NCBI RefSeq assembly: GCF_002078505.1
Contig: NZ_LUAV01000032.1
Location: 303,363-367,362 of the forward strand
Direction: 5' to 3'
DNA: 64,000 nucleotides
Source of the DNA: Ensifer aridi
Lineage (GTDB): Bacteria; Pseudomonadota; Alphaproteobacteria; Rhizobiales; Rhizobiaceae
Under the pieces are notes generated by a model. The model searched no databases, had not been told where the DNA came from, and saw only the letters and a list, made by a program, of their open reading frames with translations. This document shows, in pieces, positions 46,134 through 54,278 of this stretch. Every line of letters begins with the position of its first letter. Within the stretch, counting starts at the first letter, position 1. The position numbers and the translations under genes were made by a program.

Positions 46134-47057
46134 TTAAAAGCCGACCGAGCGCAGATAGTCGCGGCTTTCTTTCACGTCCGCGAGGCTGCCGGCGACGCTT
46201 AGAGGATCGCGCTCCTGCTCCACCGTGATGAAGCCGTGATAGCCGATTTCCTCGAGTGCTCGCTTAACCGCCGGGTAATCGATGACGCCGCGGCCGATCG
46301 GGCACATCACGCCTTGAGCGCAGGCTTCGAAGAAGCGGGTCCTCTCGCGGAGCACGCGGCGGAAGACTTTTTCGTCGATGTCCTTGAAGTGCACGTAGTC
46401 GAGCCGGTCGGCATATTTCCGGAGTGTGTCGACCGGGTCCATGCCGGCGTAGTAGGTGTGGCCCGTGTCGAGGCAGAAGCCAGCGACTTCCGCCGGCACG
46501 TCGTTCGCGATCCGCTCGATCTCGTCGGCGAACTCGATATAGCCGCCGGCATGCGGGTGGATGACAGCGCGTACGCCGTATTTGCTCATCGCAAGTTCGG
46601 CGATCGCCTTGATGTTGGCGACCATGCCATCCCACTCTTCATCTGAGAGCCGCGGTGCCCGGTCGGAATGGCCGGCGGCGTAATCGCGCTCGTCATGGCC
46701 CCAGTCCATCACCGTCAGGTACGGCGTCCTGTAGCGCTGTCCCGACACTTGTTCGGGCTGCGGCAGTTTGGTCGTAACGGCGCAGATTTCGTCCGTCTGG
46801 CGAAGCAGATTGGCGCGATTCTCCGGCGAGACGAGGTCGTCGAAGATCGTGCCGGCGACGATGAAGAGCTTGCGCTCCTGCAGCGCCTTGGCGACGCGTT
46901 CGGAATCGAGGGGCACGTAGCCATGGGGGCCGAGTTCGAGGCCGCCATAGCCGGCGGCGGCTGCCTCGTCGAAGACCCGCTCCCAGGCGGGCAGATTCGG
47001 GTTCTTGATGTCATCCACGCCCCAGCAGCATGGGGCCGTCGTAATTGTGATTGTCAC
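46134..47057 (-). CDS. Sugar phosphate isomerase/epimerase (IolE/AP-endonuclease-2 fold)
   Basis: TIM-barrel protein of 307 residues. Typical segments are AAAAGYGGLELGPHGYVP, VRAVIHPHAGGYIEF, GFCLDTGHTYYAGMDP (metal-binding D and H), YVHFKDIDEK and GYHGFITVEQERDP (last metal Glu). The pattern is close to IolE inosose dehydratase and related isomerases. It sits 25 bases upstream of the Gfo/Idh gene in the direction of transcription and shares an operon with a second paralogue. Which reaction each performs cannot be told from sequence. Confidence 0.88.
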   Translation of the reverse strand: MTITITTAPCCWGVDDIKNPNLPAWERVFDEAAAAGYGGLELGPHGYVPLDSERVAKALQERKLFIVAGTIFDDLVSPENRANLLRQTDEICAVTTKLPQPEQVSGQRYRTPYLTVMDWGHDERDYAAGHSDRAPRLSDEEWDGMVANIKAIAELAMSKYGVRAVIHPHAGGYIEFADEIERIANDVPAEVAGFCLDTGHTYYAGMDPVDTLRKYADRLDYVHFKDIDEKVFRRVLRERTRFFEACAQGVMCPIGRGVIDYPAVKRALEEIGYHGFITVEQERDPLSVAGSLADVKESRDYLRSVGF

Positions 47058-47087
47058 GGGTGTTGTCCTAATTGCGTAAGGCGCCGC

Positions 47088-48002
47088 TTACACGCGTTTT
47101 GCCGGCCAGTATTTGTCCACGTATTTCTGGATTTCCGAGCGCATGAAGCGGCCGGACTCGTCGGCGCGATCCTCCCAGCCGAAGACGCAGGCCGTGACGA
47201 TGCCGTCAAAACCGATTCCGGCAAGCGAGGAGAAGAAGACGTCCCAGTTGATCTCGCCCTGGTACATGTCCATGTGCTGATGGATCGTCACCTTGGCGCC
47301 CGGCGGGTTGATGATATAGCGCAGCCCGGAGGACGCCTTGTGGTTATAGGTGTCGGCGACGTGGACGTGGGCGATCAGCGACCCCGCATCGCGGATCATC
47401 TTCGCCATGTCGTCGCCGAAATAGAAGGTATGGGGCGCGCAATAGAGAAACTTGACGTTCTTCGAGCCAATCGTCTTCAGCATGTCGATCGCCGGATGCA
47501 GCGTCTCGCACCAGTCCTCCGGGTGCGGCTCCATGTTGAGCGTCACGCCCTCCTTCTCAAAGACCGGCACGAGCTCTTCCATCGAGCGCCACCAGGCCGC
47601 CTCGCTGTGCTCATGCGTATGCATGCCGCCGCAGCAGTTCGAGCGGTGGCTGCGGTCGGGCGAGGGGCCGCGGCCGAATTCGGAGTTCATGGTGTCGCAG
47701 CCCATCTCGACGGCTACATGAATTGCTTCCTTCCAGTAGCGGACGGCCGCCTGGCGCTCGTCCTCATGCGGGCTCGCCCAGCGATACATCGGCAGGATCG
47801 AGGCAAGCTGAACGCCGTGATCCTTCAGCGCCGACTTGAACTCGGCAATCCGCTCCTTGTGCGCGCGCGGGCGCACCCACCAGGGGAAAAAATCATCGCG
47901 CGGCGACAGCTCGATGTATTCGTAGCCGAGCTCCGCCGCCTTCCGGCACAGATCGCGGAGGTTGAGATGGCGATGCATATAGGGGTCGAGTGCGATCTTC
48001 AT
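47088..48002 (-). CDS. Sugar phosphate isomerase/epimerase, second TIM-barrel paralogue
   Basis: First gene of the three-gene catabolic operon, 304 residues. The barrel motifs are KAAELGYEYIELSPRDDF, EEGVTLNMEPHPEDWCETLHPAIDML (metal Glu), FLYCAPHTFYFGDD, LIAHVHVADTYNH and the final strand GFDGIVTACVFGWED. The last strand has Ala-Cys-Val where the usual motif has a metal-binding Glu at or near this place, so metal coordination may differ. It is divergent from a LacI regulator across a perfect palindrome. Confidence 0.87.
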   Translation of the reverse strand: MKIALDPYMHRHLNLRDLCRKAAELGYEYIELSPRDDFFPWWVRPRAHKERIAEFKSALKDHGVQLASILPMYRWASPHEDERQAAVRYWKEAIHVAVEMGCDTMNSEFGRGPSPDRSHRSNCCGGMHTHEHSEAAWWRSMEELVPVFEKEGVTLNMEPHPEDWCETLHPAIDMLKTIGSKNVKFLYCAPHTFYFGDDMAKMIRDAGSLIAHVHVADTYNHKASSGLRYIINPPGAKVTIHQHMDMYQGEINWDVFFSSLAGIGFDGIVTACVFGWEDRADESGRFMRSEIQKYVDKYWPAKRV

Positions 48003-48143
48003 GGTTGCTCCTCCGTCAATCCGCTGCGCCTCGACTTAAGAGCGCCGGATGCTTCTTCTCTTCCGGATCGGTTCGGACTTTCGCAGTCCTCCCGAACTCT
48101 CTTTGAGGGTAGCGCCGATCTCAAACGGGCTCTAAATCTTCCT

Positions 48144-48159
48144 TGATCAAATTTGATCA
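48144..48159. promoter_or_regulatory. Perfect palindrome in the divergent promoter region
   Basis: TGATCAAATTTGATCA is a perfect 16-base palindrome in the 210-base gap between the isomerase operon and the divergent LacI gene, 54 bases from the regulator start. It lacks the central CG of classic LacI operators, but position and symmetry make it the likely regulatory site. Confidence 0.7.
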
Positions 48160-48212
48160 TTGACCGCTCATCGCGCAGTTGCTGAACTGAAGGCTGAAGA
48201 AGGATTGTTCGC

Positions 48213-49214
48213 GTGAGCAAGGTGACCTTGAAGGATGTCGCGAGGGAAGCCGGCGTCGGCACGGCAACCGTCGAGCGCGTCGTCAACGGCCGCGGCGGCG
48301 TGCGCCCGGAAACAGTCGAGAAGGTCTTTCTGGCGGTCACGAAGCTCGACTACCGGCACAGGATGCCGGAAGCGTATCGGGGGCTGATCAGGGTCGAGGT
48401 CATCCTGGTTCGGCCCGAAACGAGCTTCTACTCACGCATGAACCACGCCTTCGAGCGGATCGCCGCCCTGCTAGACAAGAGCACCGTCGTTCACCGCACC
48501 TTCGCGCGCGAGAACGATCCGGTCGAGTTCGCCCATTACATCGCCAATCCGGCGGTCCGGCGCTCCGCATTGATCGTCGTGGCGCCGGACCACCCGGATG
48601 TGGTGACGAGCCTGAGAAAAGTCGCAAGCCACGGCACGCCGGTCGTGCAGATCATGACGCGTCCCGCCCCGGAACTTCCCTATATCGGCATCGACAATTA
48701 TGCCGCCGGCCGGACTGCCGCCTACTACATGTCGCGCATGCTCAAGGGCCGGCCGGGAACTTTTGTCGCGCTCTGCCACAGCGGCGCATATGAGAACCAC
48801 AAAGAGCGCATTCGCGGCTTCTCGGACTACCTCGCCGGGCACGATGGCGATCACCTCTTCAGCCAAGTGATGTTCGACTATGACGACGACATCAACTCGA
48901 TGGAGCTCCTGCGCGACGCGCTCCGCGATGACCCTGCGATCATTGGCCTTTACACCGCAGGCGGCGACAACCGTTCGGTTGCCTCCGTCCTGAAGGACCA
49001 GGCGCAGCGCGGGGTCTTCTGGGTCGGTCACGAACTTTCGCAGCAGTCTCGCAATGCTCTCCGAGAGGGCGTGATGTCGATCGTGCTCGATCAGGCGCCG
49101 GAGATCCAGGCGCGCCGGTCGGTCGACCTGACGCTTAAGGCCCTTGGTCTCATTGAACTCGAGGTAAGCCCCGAGCCGGTGCGCTTCCTGACGATCACGC
49201 CGGAGAATCTCTGA
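48213..49214 (+). CDS. LacI-family regulator of the catabolic operon
   Basis: Transcriptional regulator of 333 residues. Helix-turn-helix: VTLKDVAREAGVGTATVERVVNGRGGVRPETVEKV, with ATVERV where most LacI proteins have ATVSRA, a change in the DNA-reading helix. The ligand domain is of the LacI type with sugar-binding folds (GVFWVGHELSQQSRNALREGVMSIVLDQAPEIQA). It starts with GTG after AAGGA. It is divergent from the two isomerases and oxidoreductase, and probably controls them through the palindrome at 48144. Confidence 0.92.
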   Translation: MSKVTLKDVAREAGVGTATVERVVNGRGGVRPETVEKVFLAVTKLDYRHRMPEAYRGLIRVEVILVRPETSFYSRMNHAFERIAALLDKSTVVHRTFARENDPVEFAHYIANPAVRRSALIVVAPDHPDVVTSLRKVASHGTPVVQIMTRPAPELPYIGIDNYAAGRTAAYYMSRMLKGRPGTFVALCHSGAYENHKERIRGFSDYLAGHDGDHLFSQVMFDYDDDINSMELLRDALRDDPAIIGLYTAGGDNRSVASVLKDQAQRGVFWVGHELSQQSRNALREGVMSIVLDQAPEIQARRSVDLTLKALGLIELEVSPEPVRFLTITPENL

Positions 49215-49232
49215 GCTGGCCGCGCGACGAAG

Positions 49233-50387
49233 TCACGCCTCGACCGGCTGCGCTTTTCTCCTGTCGATCAGACGCTTGGCAAGCCTCTGCCCAGGCTTTT
49301 CGACTGCGAAAAAGGTCGCGCAGGCAGCCATGTAGACCAAGGGTACGAGAATTGCGGTGACCACGGCGAAGCGTGCAGGCGGGGTCATCATGTCACCGAA
49401 AGCGCTGATGAAATAGGCGGCAAGCGGTTGCAGGAAGATGAGATGCCAGAGATACGCTCCGAATGATAGTTCCCCCAGCCAATGAAAGAATCGATTGCCG
49501 AGCGCAGAGGATAGAGCGCTCAGTCCGCCACCCAGTGCGTCGCCGAAGAAGCGGTGATGGAGCAGGACGAAGAAGACGGCGACAAGCATCACCCGCATCA
49601 GCGTCTTCATCGCCGTCATGTCGCCGCCGATCGGCAGAAGAACGAGCGCCAGGGCGGCTGCGCCATAGAGGAAAGCCTTCGATCTCTCCTCCTCAAGGCC
49701 GAGCGCCAACAGCATTCCGCAAAGGAAAATGTGCATCTTCAGCGGCAGGAAGGCCGGCATCGGAAAGCGTATCCCCAACAGCGCGGTCGTCGCGACGACC
49801 GCGCTGGCGATAACGGCCGTTATGAGCGCACCCTTAAGCCGGCCGCTTCTCTTGAACAGAAGCATGACGAAGGGAAAGGCCGCATAGAACTGCATTTCGA
49901 GGCCTATGCTCCAGTCCGGCAGGGGAGTTCGGTAGGCATAGTCGGGCGAGAGGCCGAAAAGAAAGCTCAAATGCATCAGCCCGTTCGTCAGTCCGTTGTC
50001 GAGGTAGCGTGCGGGCGATTGCGGCGTTCTATCGAGGAAGGCGTCGATCACCATTCGCGATTCGAACAGCCATGGGCCGAGCATGAAGGCGACGGCCAGA
50101 AGAAGATAGTAGAGCGGCGCGATCCTGAGAAATCGCCGGACCCAGAAATTGCGCCAGGTCGAGGTCAGTTCCCAAGGTTCCTTGGCGGCGCGCAGCCGAT
50201 AGTGGAACACCATCAGGAAGCCGGAAAGCATGATGAAGAGATCGACACCGAGATCAGGTTCCGACAACACCGGCAGCCGCCAGCCCGTCAGCAACAGGCC
50301 ATGACCGATCATCACCCAGAGGGATGCCAGACCACGAAGCCCGTCCAAACAATCGATCCGGCTTCCGCGGGAAGTGTGCTCAGCCAT
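49233..50387 (-). CDS. Membrane acyltransferase, family 3 (OafA/ExoZ type)
   Basis: Integral-membrane O-acyltransferase, 384 residues and about ten helices. The N-terminal motif RIDCLDGLRGLASLWVMIGHG contains the catalytic His. The next cytoplasmic motif is NFWVRRFLRIAPLYYLLLAV, and the third PDWSIGLEMQFYAAFPFVML. Such enzymes acetylate or succinylate exopolysaccharide or lipopolysaccharide sugars. The ATG at 50387 follows AAGGAG by nine bases. It is convergent with the LacI gene and has no polysaccharide genes around it. Confidence 0.9.
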   Translation of the reverse strand: MAEHTSRGSRIDCLDGLRGLASLWVMIGHGLLLTGWRLPVLSEPDLGVDLFIMLSGFLMVFHYRLRAAKEPWELTSTWRNFWVRRFLRIAPLYYLLLAVAFMLGPWLFESRMVIDAFLDRTPQSPARYLDNGLTNGLMHLSFLFGLSPDYAYRTPLPDWSIGLEMQFYAAFPFVMLLFKRSGRLKGALITAVIASAVVATTALLGIRFPMPAFLPLKMHIFLCGMLLALGLEEERSKAFLYGAAALALVLLPIGGDMTAMKTLMRVMLVAVFFVLLHHRFFGDALGGGLSALSSALGNRFFHWLGELSFGAYLWHLIFLQPLAAYFISAFGDMMTPPARFAVVTAILVPLVYMAACATFFAVEKPGQRLAKRLIDRRKAQPVEA

Positions 50388-50719
50388 CAGCAATCACTCC
50401 TTGTTAGCAGCCAAGGGTGACTGCCTTCGTGTTATGTTGCGACGCACAAGGGACCCTTAGAGGCTGACTAAGGCGAGAGTAAGTAACCTGCGGCACATGG
50501 GAAACGCGAGGCTGGTGGAACCGGCGGGATCCGCGGGCGTGGAGCGGCTGCAGCGCCGGGGCTGCGGCCAGCACCCTCTTACAATTGTGGATTACGTCAC
50601 AATCATTGCTTGTGAGGCCGAAAACAGGAGAGTATCCCTCAACTTGGATCTAGCACCGCAGAGCGGGGACAGGAGCCGAGTACGAGTGCAAGCGAGAACG
50701 ATTTTACCAAGGGAAATCC
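50388..50719. other. Intergenic region, no feature seen
   Basis: These 332 bases lie between the divergent acyltransferase gene and a degenerate secreted-protein gene. A TTGTGAGG stretch and short repeats are present but no promoter or operator is convincing. Confidence 0.4.
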
Positions 50720-51474
50720 ATGCGCCCAAGGCGCCTCACCTTCACTCTAGTCGCTACGCTGCTGGCAGGAGCGGCCCAAGCAGCCGAGTGCCCGACTGCA
50801 GCCACTGCCGAAAAGGGTTTCATGCTGCTGCAGGTCGATACACAAAGCGAGTTCCGCAAGCACTATGGACCGATCGTCAAGATCACAAACAGATATGGTT
50901 CACCCGCCGGACAAACGGTGTTTTCGTATCGAGGGCTTATCGATTTGTCGCGCATGGGCGCAGGTTCGCAACAGGCGCTCTATGCCTTGTCCGATCTTAA
51001 GAATCTTTTTCCCCTCAAGAAGGGTGCACGGCAATCTCGTTCGTCCCTCTAAATCCTGACGAGCCGGCCAATACGCAATGGTCATTCGAGCTTGACGTAA
51101 CGGGACAGGAAACCTTCAAGCTGGAGAATTGCAAGTACAAGGTCTGGAAGGTTCGGCAGACGACCAAGAAGGGTGACGAGCAGGTGGACGTGTGGAGCGC
51201 ACTCTATTCGCCCGATCTCGAGGCGACGCTCGCCAAGATCTACGACGAAGGCACCGCCAACGAATACATCGTTCGCTACGAACGCATCCGAAGACTTCAG
51301 CAGCGCCACGTCACGTCAACCGCTGCAAGGGCACGAAGTTCTCACCAACCCAAGTGGACGAAAAGACCATGCGGCTTTGTCTTGGTCTTTCAATCGGGCT
51401 ATGGTCCCTCGCCACGCCTGCATTTGCAGAAGATCTGGGGTGTAAACCCATTCACACGCTCATCCGCAACCTGA
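50720..51474 (+). pseudogene. Frameshifted gene for a small secreted protein
   Basis: The frame starting at 50720 encodes a signal peptide (TFTLVATLLAGAAQAAE) and about 80 more residues to LKNLFPLKKG, then ends at 51052. The continuation is in another frame from about 51030: CTAISFVPLNPDEPANTQWSF, then a long protein-like stretch to RYERIRRLQQRH near 51312. The switch is explained by loss of one base in the G-run at about 51030. A further shift near 51310 joins NRCKGTKFSPTQVDEKT. The family is not recognised. It is broken as written; a sequencing error is the main alternative. Confidence 0.6.
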
Positions 51475-51781
51475 ACGCCGTCAAGCAAGCACGGCTCATC
51501 AACCATTGGACCAATGACGGCTTCAACAATTTTGGAACCCAGGAGGTCATCCTCGTCGATTGGTCGGCATGCTCTCGTTGGAAGGAAGGCCCGTGGAGCG
51601 TTAACAAGCGTGAGCTCACACCGGATGCTGTGTCGAATTGCCATAAGCTTCGTGATGAGATTGTGAACGGTGTTTCGACGTTGCTCTATATCTATGATCT
51701 ACACGATTACGGTTCCTTCCGGTCCAATCGCAGTTCATTACGGTGGATCCGAAGAACTTCGAGGAACGTTTCACGACTTAG
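51369..51781 (+). pseudogene. Second frameshifted small secreted-protein gene
   Basis: Starts MRLCLGLSIGLWSLATPAFAE, a good signal peptide, and continues with a protein-like body (GCKPIHTLIRNLNAVKQARLINHW, ELTPDAVSNCHKLRDEIVNG). Up to about LHDYGSF at 51717 the frame is convincing. After that it becomes a Ser/Arg-rich shadow running to 51857. One frame over, the stretch LPVQSQFITVDPKNFEERFTT followed by TAG at 51779-51781 looks like the true C-terminus. So one indel near 51715 seems to have broken the gene. Not recognised as a known family. Confidence 0.5.
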
Positions 51782-51925
51782 TCGTTCGGGACGGACATCC
51801 GCACGCCGATGTGAGCAATGCGCGGCCGGGACAACTGTCCCCCTGCCTCTGATCTGAGTCCTGACCGTCATCAAGTGCCTGTTCGCCGGCGGCCGCGTGA
51901 CGTTTGCCGCGCCACCGCTCGCTTT

Positions 51926-52001
51926 AAGGCCATCCGTACTCCCCCGGACAAATTTCTCGACTGTTTGACGCAAACCCGGCGGATTTCGATGATCCGCGTC
52001 C
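51926..52001 (+). pseudogene. Degenerate copy of the ftsK 5' end
   Basis: This stretch matches the start of the ftsK gene at 54273-54350. It includes AAGGCCAT near the start codon and a 20-base identical block at 51942-51961 and 54288-54307, followed by GATGATCCGCGTCCGG against GAGGATCCGCATCCGG. The ATG equivalent is ATC and there are internal indels, so it cannot be translated as FtsK. Similarity fades into Ala/Arg-rich sequence up to about 52080. The cyclase gene lies between the two copies. Confidence 0.6.
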
Positions 52002-52112
52002 GGGGCGCCGGTCACGGAGACGTCGTCGGCCTACGCTATGCGGGGCGCCGCGTCGGCCCAGTTCGGCGTCGTCGGCCGGACGGAGCCACTGATCGAACAG
52101 GCCCGCAGCGCG

Positions 52113-53885
52113 CTACTGCGCTGCGACGTCGGACGCTGCCGGCGAGCCCTCACCTGCTCCCGCTTTGACGAGCCCCTCGCGGAGGTGCTGGACGTCGGAT
52201 TCCTGAGCGTAGTGCAGCGTGGCGAGGAAGGATTCGATGCCGAATTCAGGGGCGAGCGCTCTCACCTTGTTCATATGTGCAGAAGCAGCAATGACGTCAC
52301 CAAGCCAGCCGTAGCAGGCGGCGACAAATGCGTGCTGGACGTGGTCCATGGCCGTCAGGTGCATGAATGCCTCGATCGCCTCACCGTATTGCCGTGCGGC
52401 GAAATGCGCCTTTCCGAGATGGCTCCAGAATCGTTCGGGGTGATGGGGATTGAGCCGCATCGCCTTACGAATCCACTCGATCCCCTCTTCCGGCCGCCCA
52501 AGCCACGTCAGAAGCTCGCCCTGCTGAACCACGACCAAGTCGTAATTCGGGTTCAGGGCAAGGGCACGCTCCTGGTGATAACGTGCCGTCGTTAGCGCAT
52601 TGTTGTTCACGTGCACCGCGGCGAGGATGCGATGCACGTCGGCATCGTTGTCGTCGAGCGCCAGCGCTCGCTCCAACTCGGCAAGGATTTCGGCCCAGAC
52701 GGCGTCCTTGTCCGCACACCAGCCGTGGACCCACGCTTGCCCGAGGATGCAGGCCCGCCAGGCATGGGCATGCGCATAGGCGGGGTCGAGCGCGACCGCC
52801 CTGCCTATCAGGAACTGGGCCTGCTCATTATCCGCAACGGTGCTGCGGTGGTGCAGCACCTTGGCTGCAAGGGCGCACTCGTATGCGGCCATATTTGCCG
52901 GTTTCGTTCGGCCGAGATGATCTCGCTGGGCCGCTTCGACGCGCCCCGGGAGAGTGGCCGCTATCGCCGCCGTCACTTCGTCCTGGATGGCGAAAATATC
53001 GTCCAATCGCCGGTCGAATTTGTCGGCCCAGACATGAGCATCGTTGACCGCGTCGATGAGCTGGACCGTCACGCGGACTCGGTCGCCGCTCTTTCGGACG
53101 CTGCCCTCAACCAGGTACTGAGCGCCGAGCTTCTCGGCCACTTCACGTACGTTCACGGGCCGGTTCTTGTAGACGAAACTGGAGTTGCGGGAGATGACGA
53201 AGAGCTCGTGACGACGGGACAGCTCGGTGATGATGTCTTCGGTCAGACCATCCGCGAAAAACTCCTGGTCGGGATCGCCGCTCATGTTGTTGAACGGCAG
53301 CACCACGATCGATGGTTTGGAGACGGACCGCTTCGCGTCCGTCTCTTCTGTTGAAGGCGGCAGGACGGAGCCCTCGATCCCGACGCGAAAAAGATGCACA
53401 GGACGGCTGATGTTCTTCAGCGTCTTTTCGCCCAAGTCCTCGATGAAGACTTCGAGACGGTCGGCAATTTGCGTCGCCACGGCAGCCGTGACGCAGATAC
53501 CGCCCACGTCGGCCAATTGCTCTATGCGAGCGGCGATATTCACGCCGTCGCCAAAGATGTCGTCGTCGTCAAAGATGATGTCGCCGAGATTGATGCCGAT
53601 CCTGAATTCGATCCGCCGATCCTGAGGCACATCCGCATTGCGCCGCTTCATACGCTGCTGAATTTCCACAGCGCACTTCACCGCGTCGGTCACGCTCTGG
53701 AACTCAACAAGCATGCCGTCGCCCGTAGTCTTGATGATCCGGCCCTTGTTTTTTGCGATGGCGGGATCGATCAATTCTATTCGATGCGTTCTGAGGCGGG
53801 CGATGGTGCCTGCTTCGTCGGCCTCCATCAACCGACTATAGCCTGCCATATCGGCCGCCAAGACTGCGGCTAGTCTCTGTTCCAT
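52113..53885 (-). CDS. Class III cyclase fused to TolB-like and TPR domains
   Basis: Soluble 590-residue protein. The cyclase domain (about 1-180) has MEQRLAAVLAADMAGYSRLM with the first metal Asp, KGRIIKTTGDGMLVEF with the second, and IFGDGVNIAARIEQLA with Asn and Arg. A TolB-N-like region follows (VVLPFNNMSGDPDQEFFADGLTEDIITELSR, GAQYLVEGSVRKSGDRVRVTVQLIDA). The C-terminal half is tetratricopeptide-like repeats. This architecture is frequent in rhizobia, often in many paralogues. ATG 53885 starts the cyclase domain; a longer frame to 53960 has no similarity. It reads towards the degenerate genes upstream of ftsK. Confidence 0.9.
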   Translation of the reverse strand: MEQRLAAVLAADMAGYSRLMEADEAGTIARLRTHRIELIDPAIAKNKGRIIKTTGDGMLVEFQSVTDAVKCAVEIQQRMKRRNADVPQDRRIEFRIGINLGDIIFDDDDIFGDGVNIAARIEQLADVGGICVTAAVATQIADRLEVFIEDLGEKTLKNISRPVHLFRVGIEGSVLPPSTEETDAKRSVSKPSIVVLPFNNMSGDPDQEFFADGLTEDIITELSRRHELFVISRNSSFVYKNRPVNVREVAEKLGAQYLVEGSVRKSGDRVRVTVQLIDAVNDAHVWADKFDRRLDDIFAIQDEVTAAIAATLPGRVEAAQRDHLGRTKPANMAAYECALAAKVLHHRSTVADNEQAQFLIGRAVALDPAYAHAHAWRACILGQAWVHGWCADKDAVWAEILAELERALALDDNDADVHRILAAVHVNNNALTTARYHQERALALNPNYDLVVVQQGELLTWLGRPEEGIEWIRKAMRLNPHHPERFWSHLGKAHFAARQYGEAIEAFMHLTAMDHVQHAFVAACYGWLGDVIAASAHMNKVRALAPEFGIESFLATLHYAQESDVQHLREGLVKAGAGEGSPAASDVAAQ

Positions 53886-54278
53886 TGACTTACCAACAAA
53901 GGTATCGCTTCTTCGAGAGTGCGAGATCCAACGGCCCAGACCAACTTTATCGCACACCAATGCAATCGCCTATCTAAATTAGCATTCTCTTCCTAAAGAG
54001 GCGCGACGCTGCACGATCGAGAGAGGCGGGCGCGCAGTCCCGGCGAGCGGGGGGATTCGCGACATTTTTCGTCGTCTGAAACAGAATTTGAACGGCGCCG
54101 AAATGCGCGAGCGGGAGCCCCGAAAGCCTTGAATGTCCGGGCCGGAATGTCCCTCGGAAGGGCTCTCCGGCAGTCCCCGACCACCATCCGGCGAGGCGCC
54201 CGGAAGGGAGTTGTTAACCTTCATTTCCTATTCGCTAGAGACAGCCCCCTTCGATGATGAATTTCGAGTTTCAAGGCC
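53886..54278. other. Intergenic region before ftsK
   Basis: The 393-base divergent spacer separates the cyclase and ftsK genes. A hairpin-capable GC-rich segment (GTCCGGGCCGGAATG around 54140) is visible, but no promoter could be assigned. Only a weak AAGG precedes the ftsK ATG. Confidence 0.4.
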
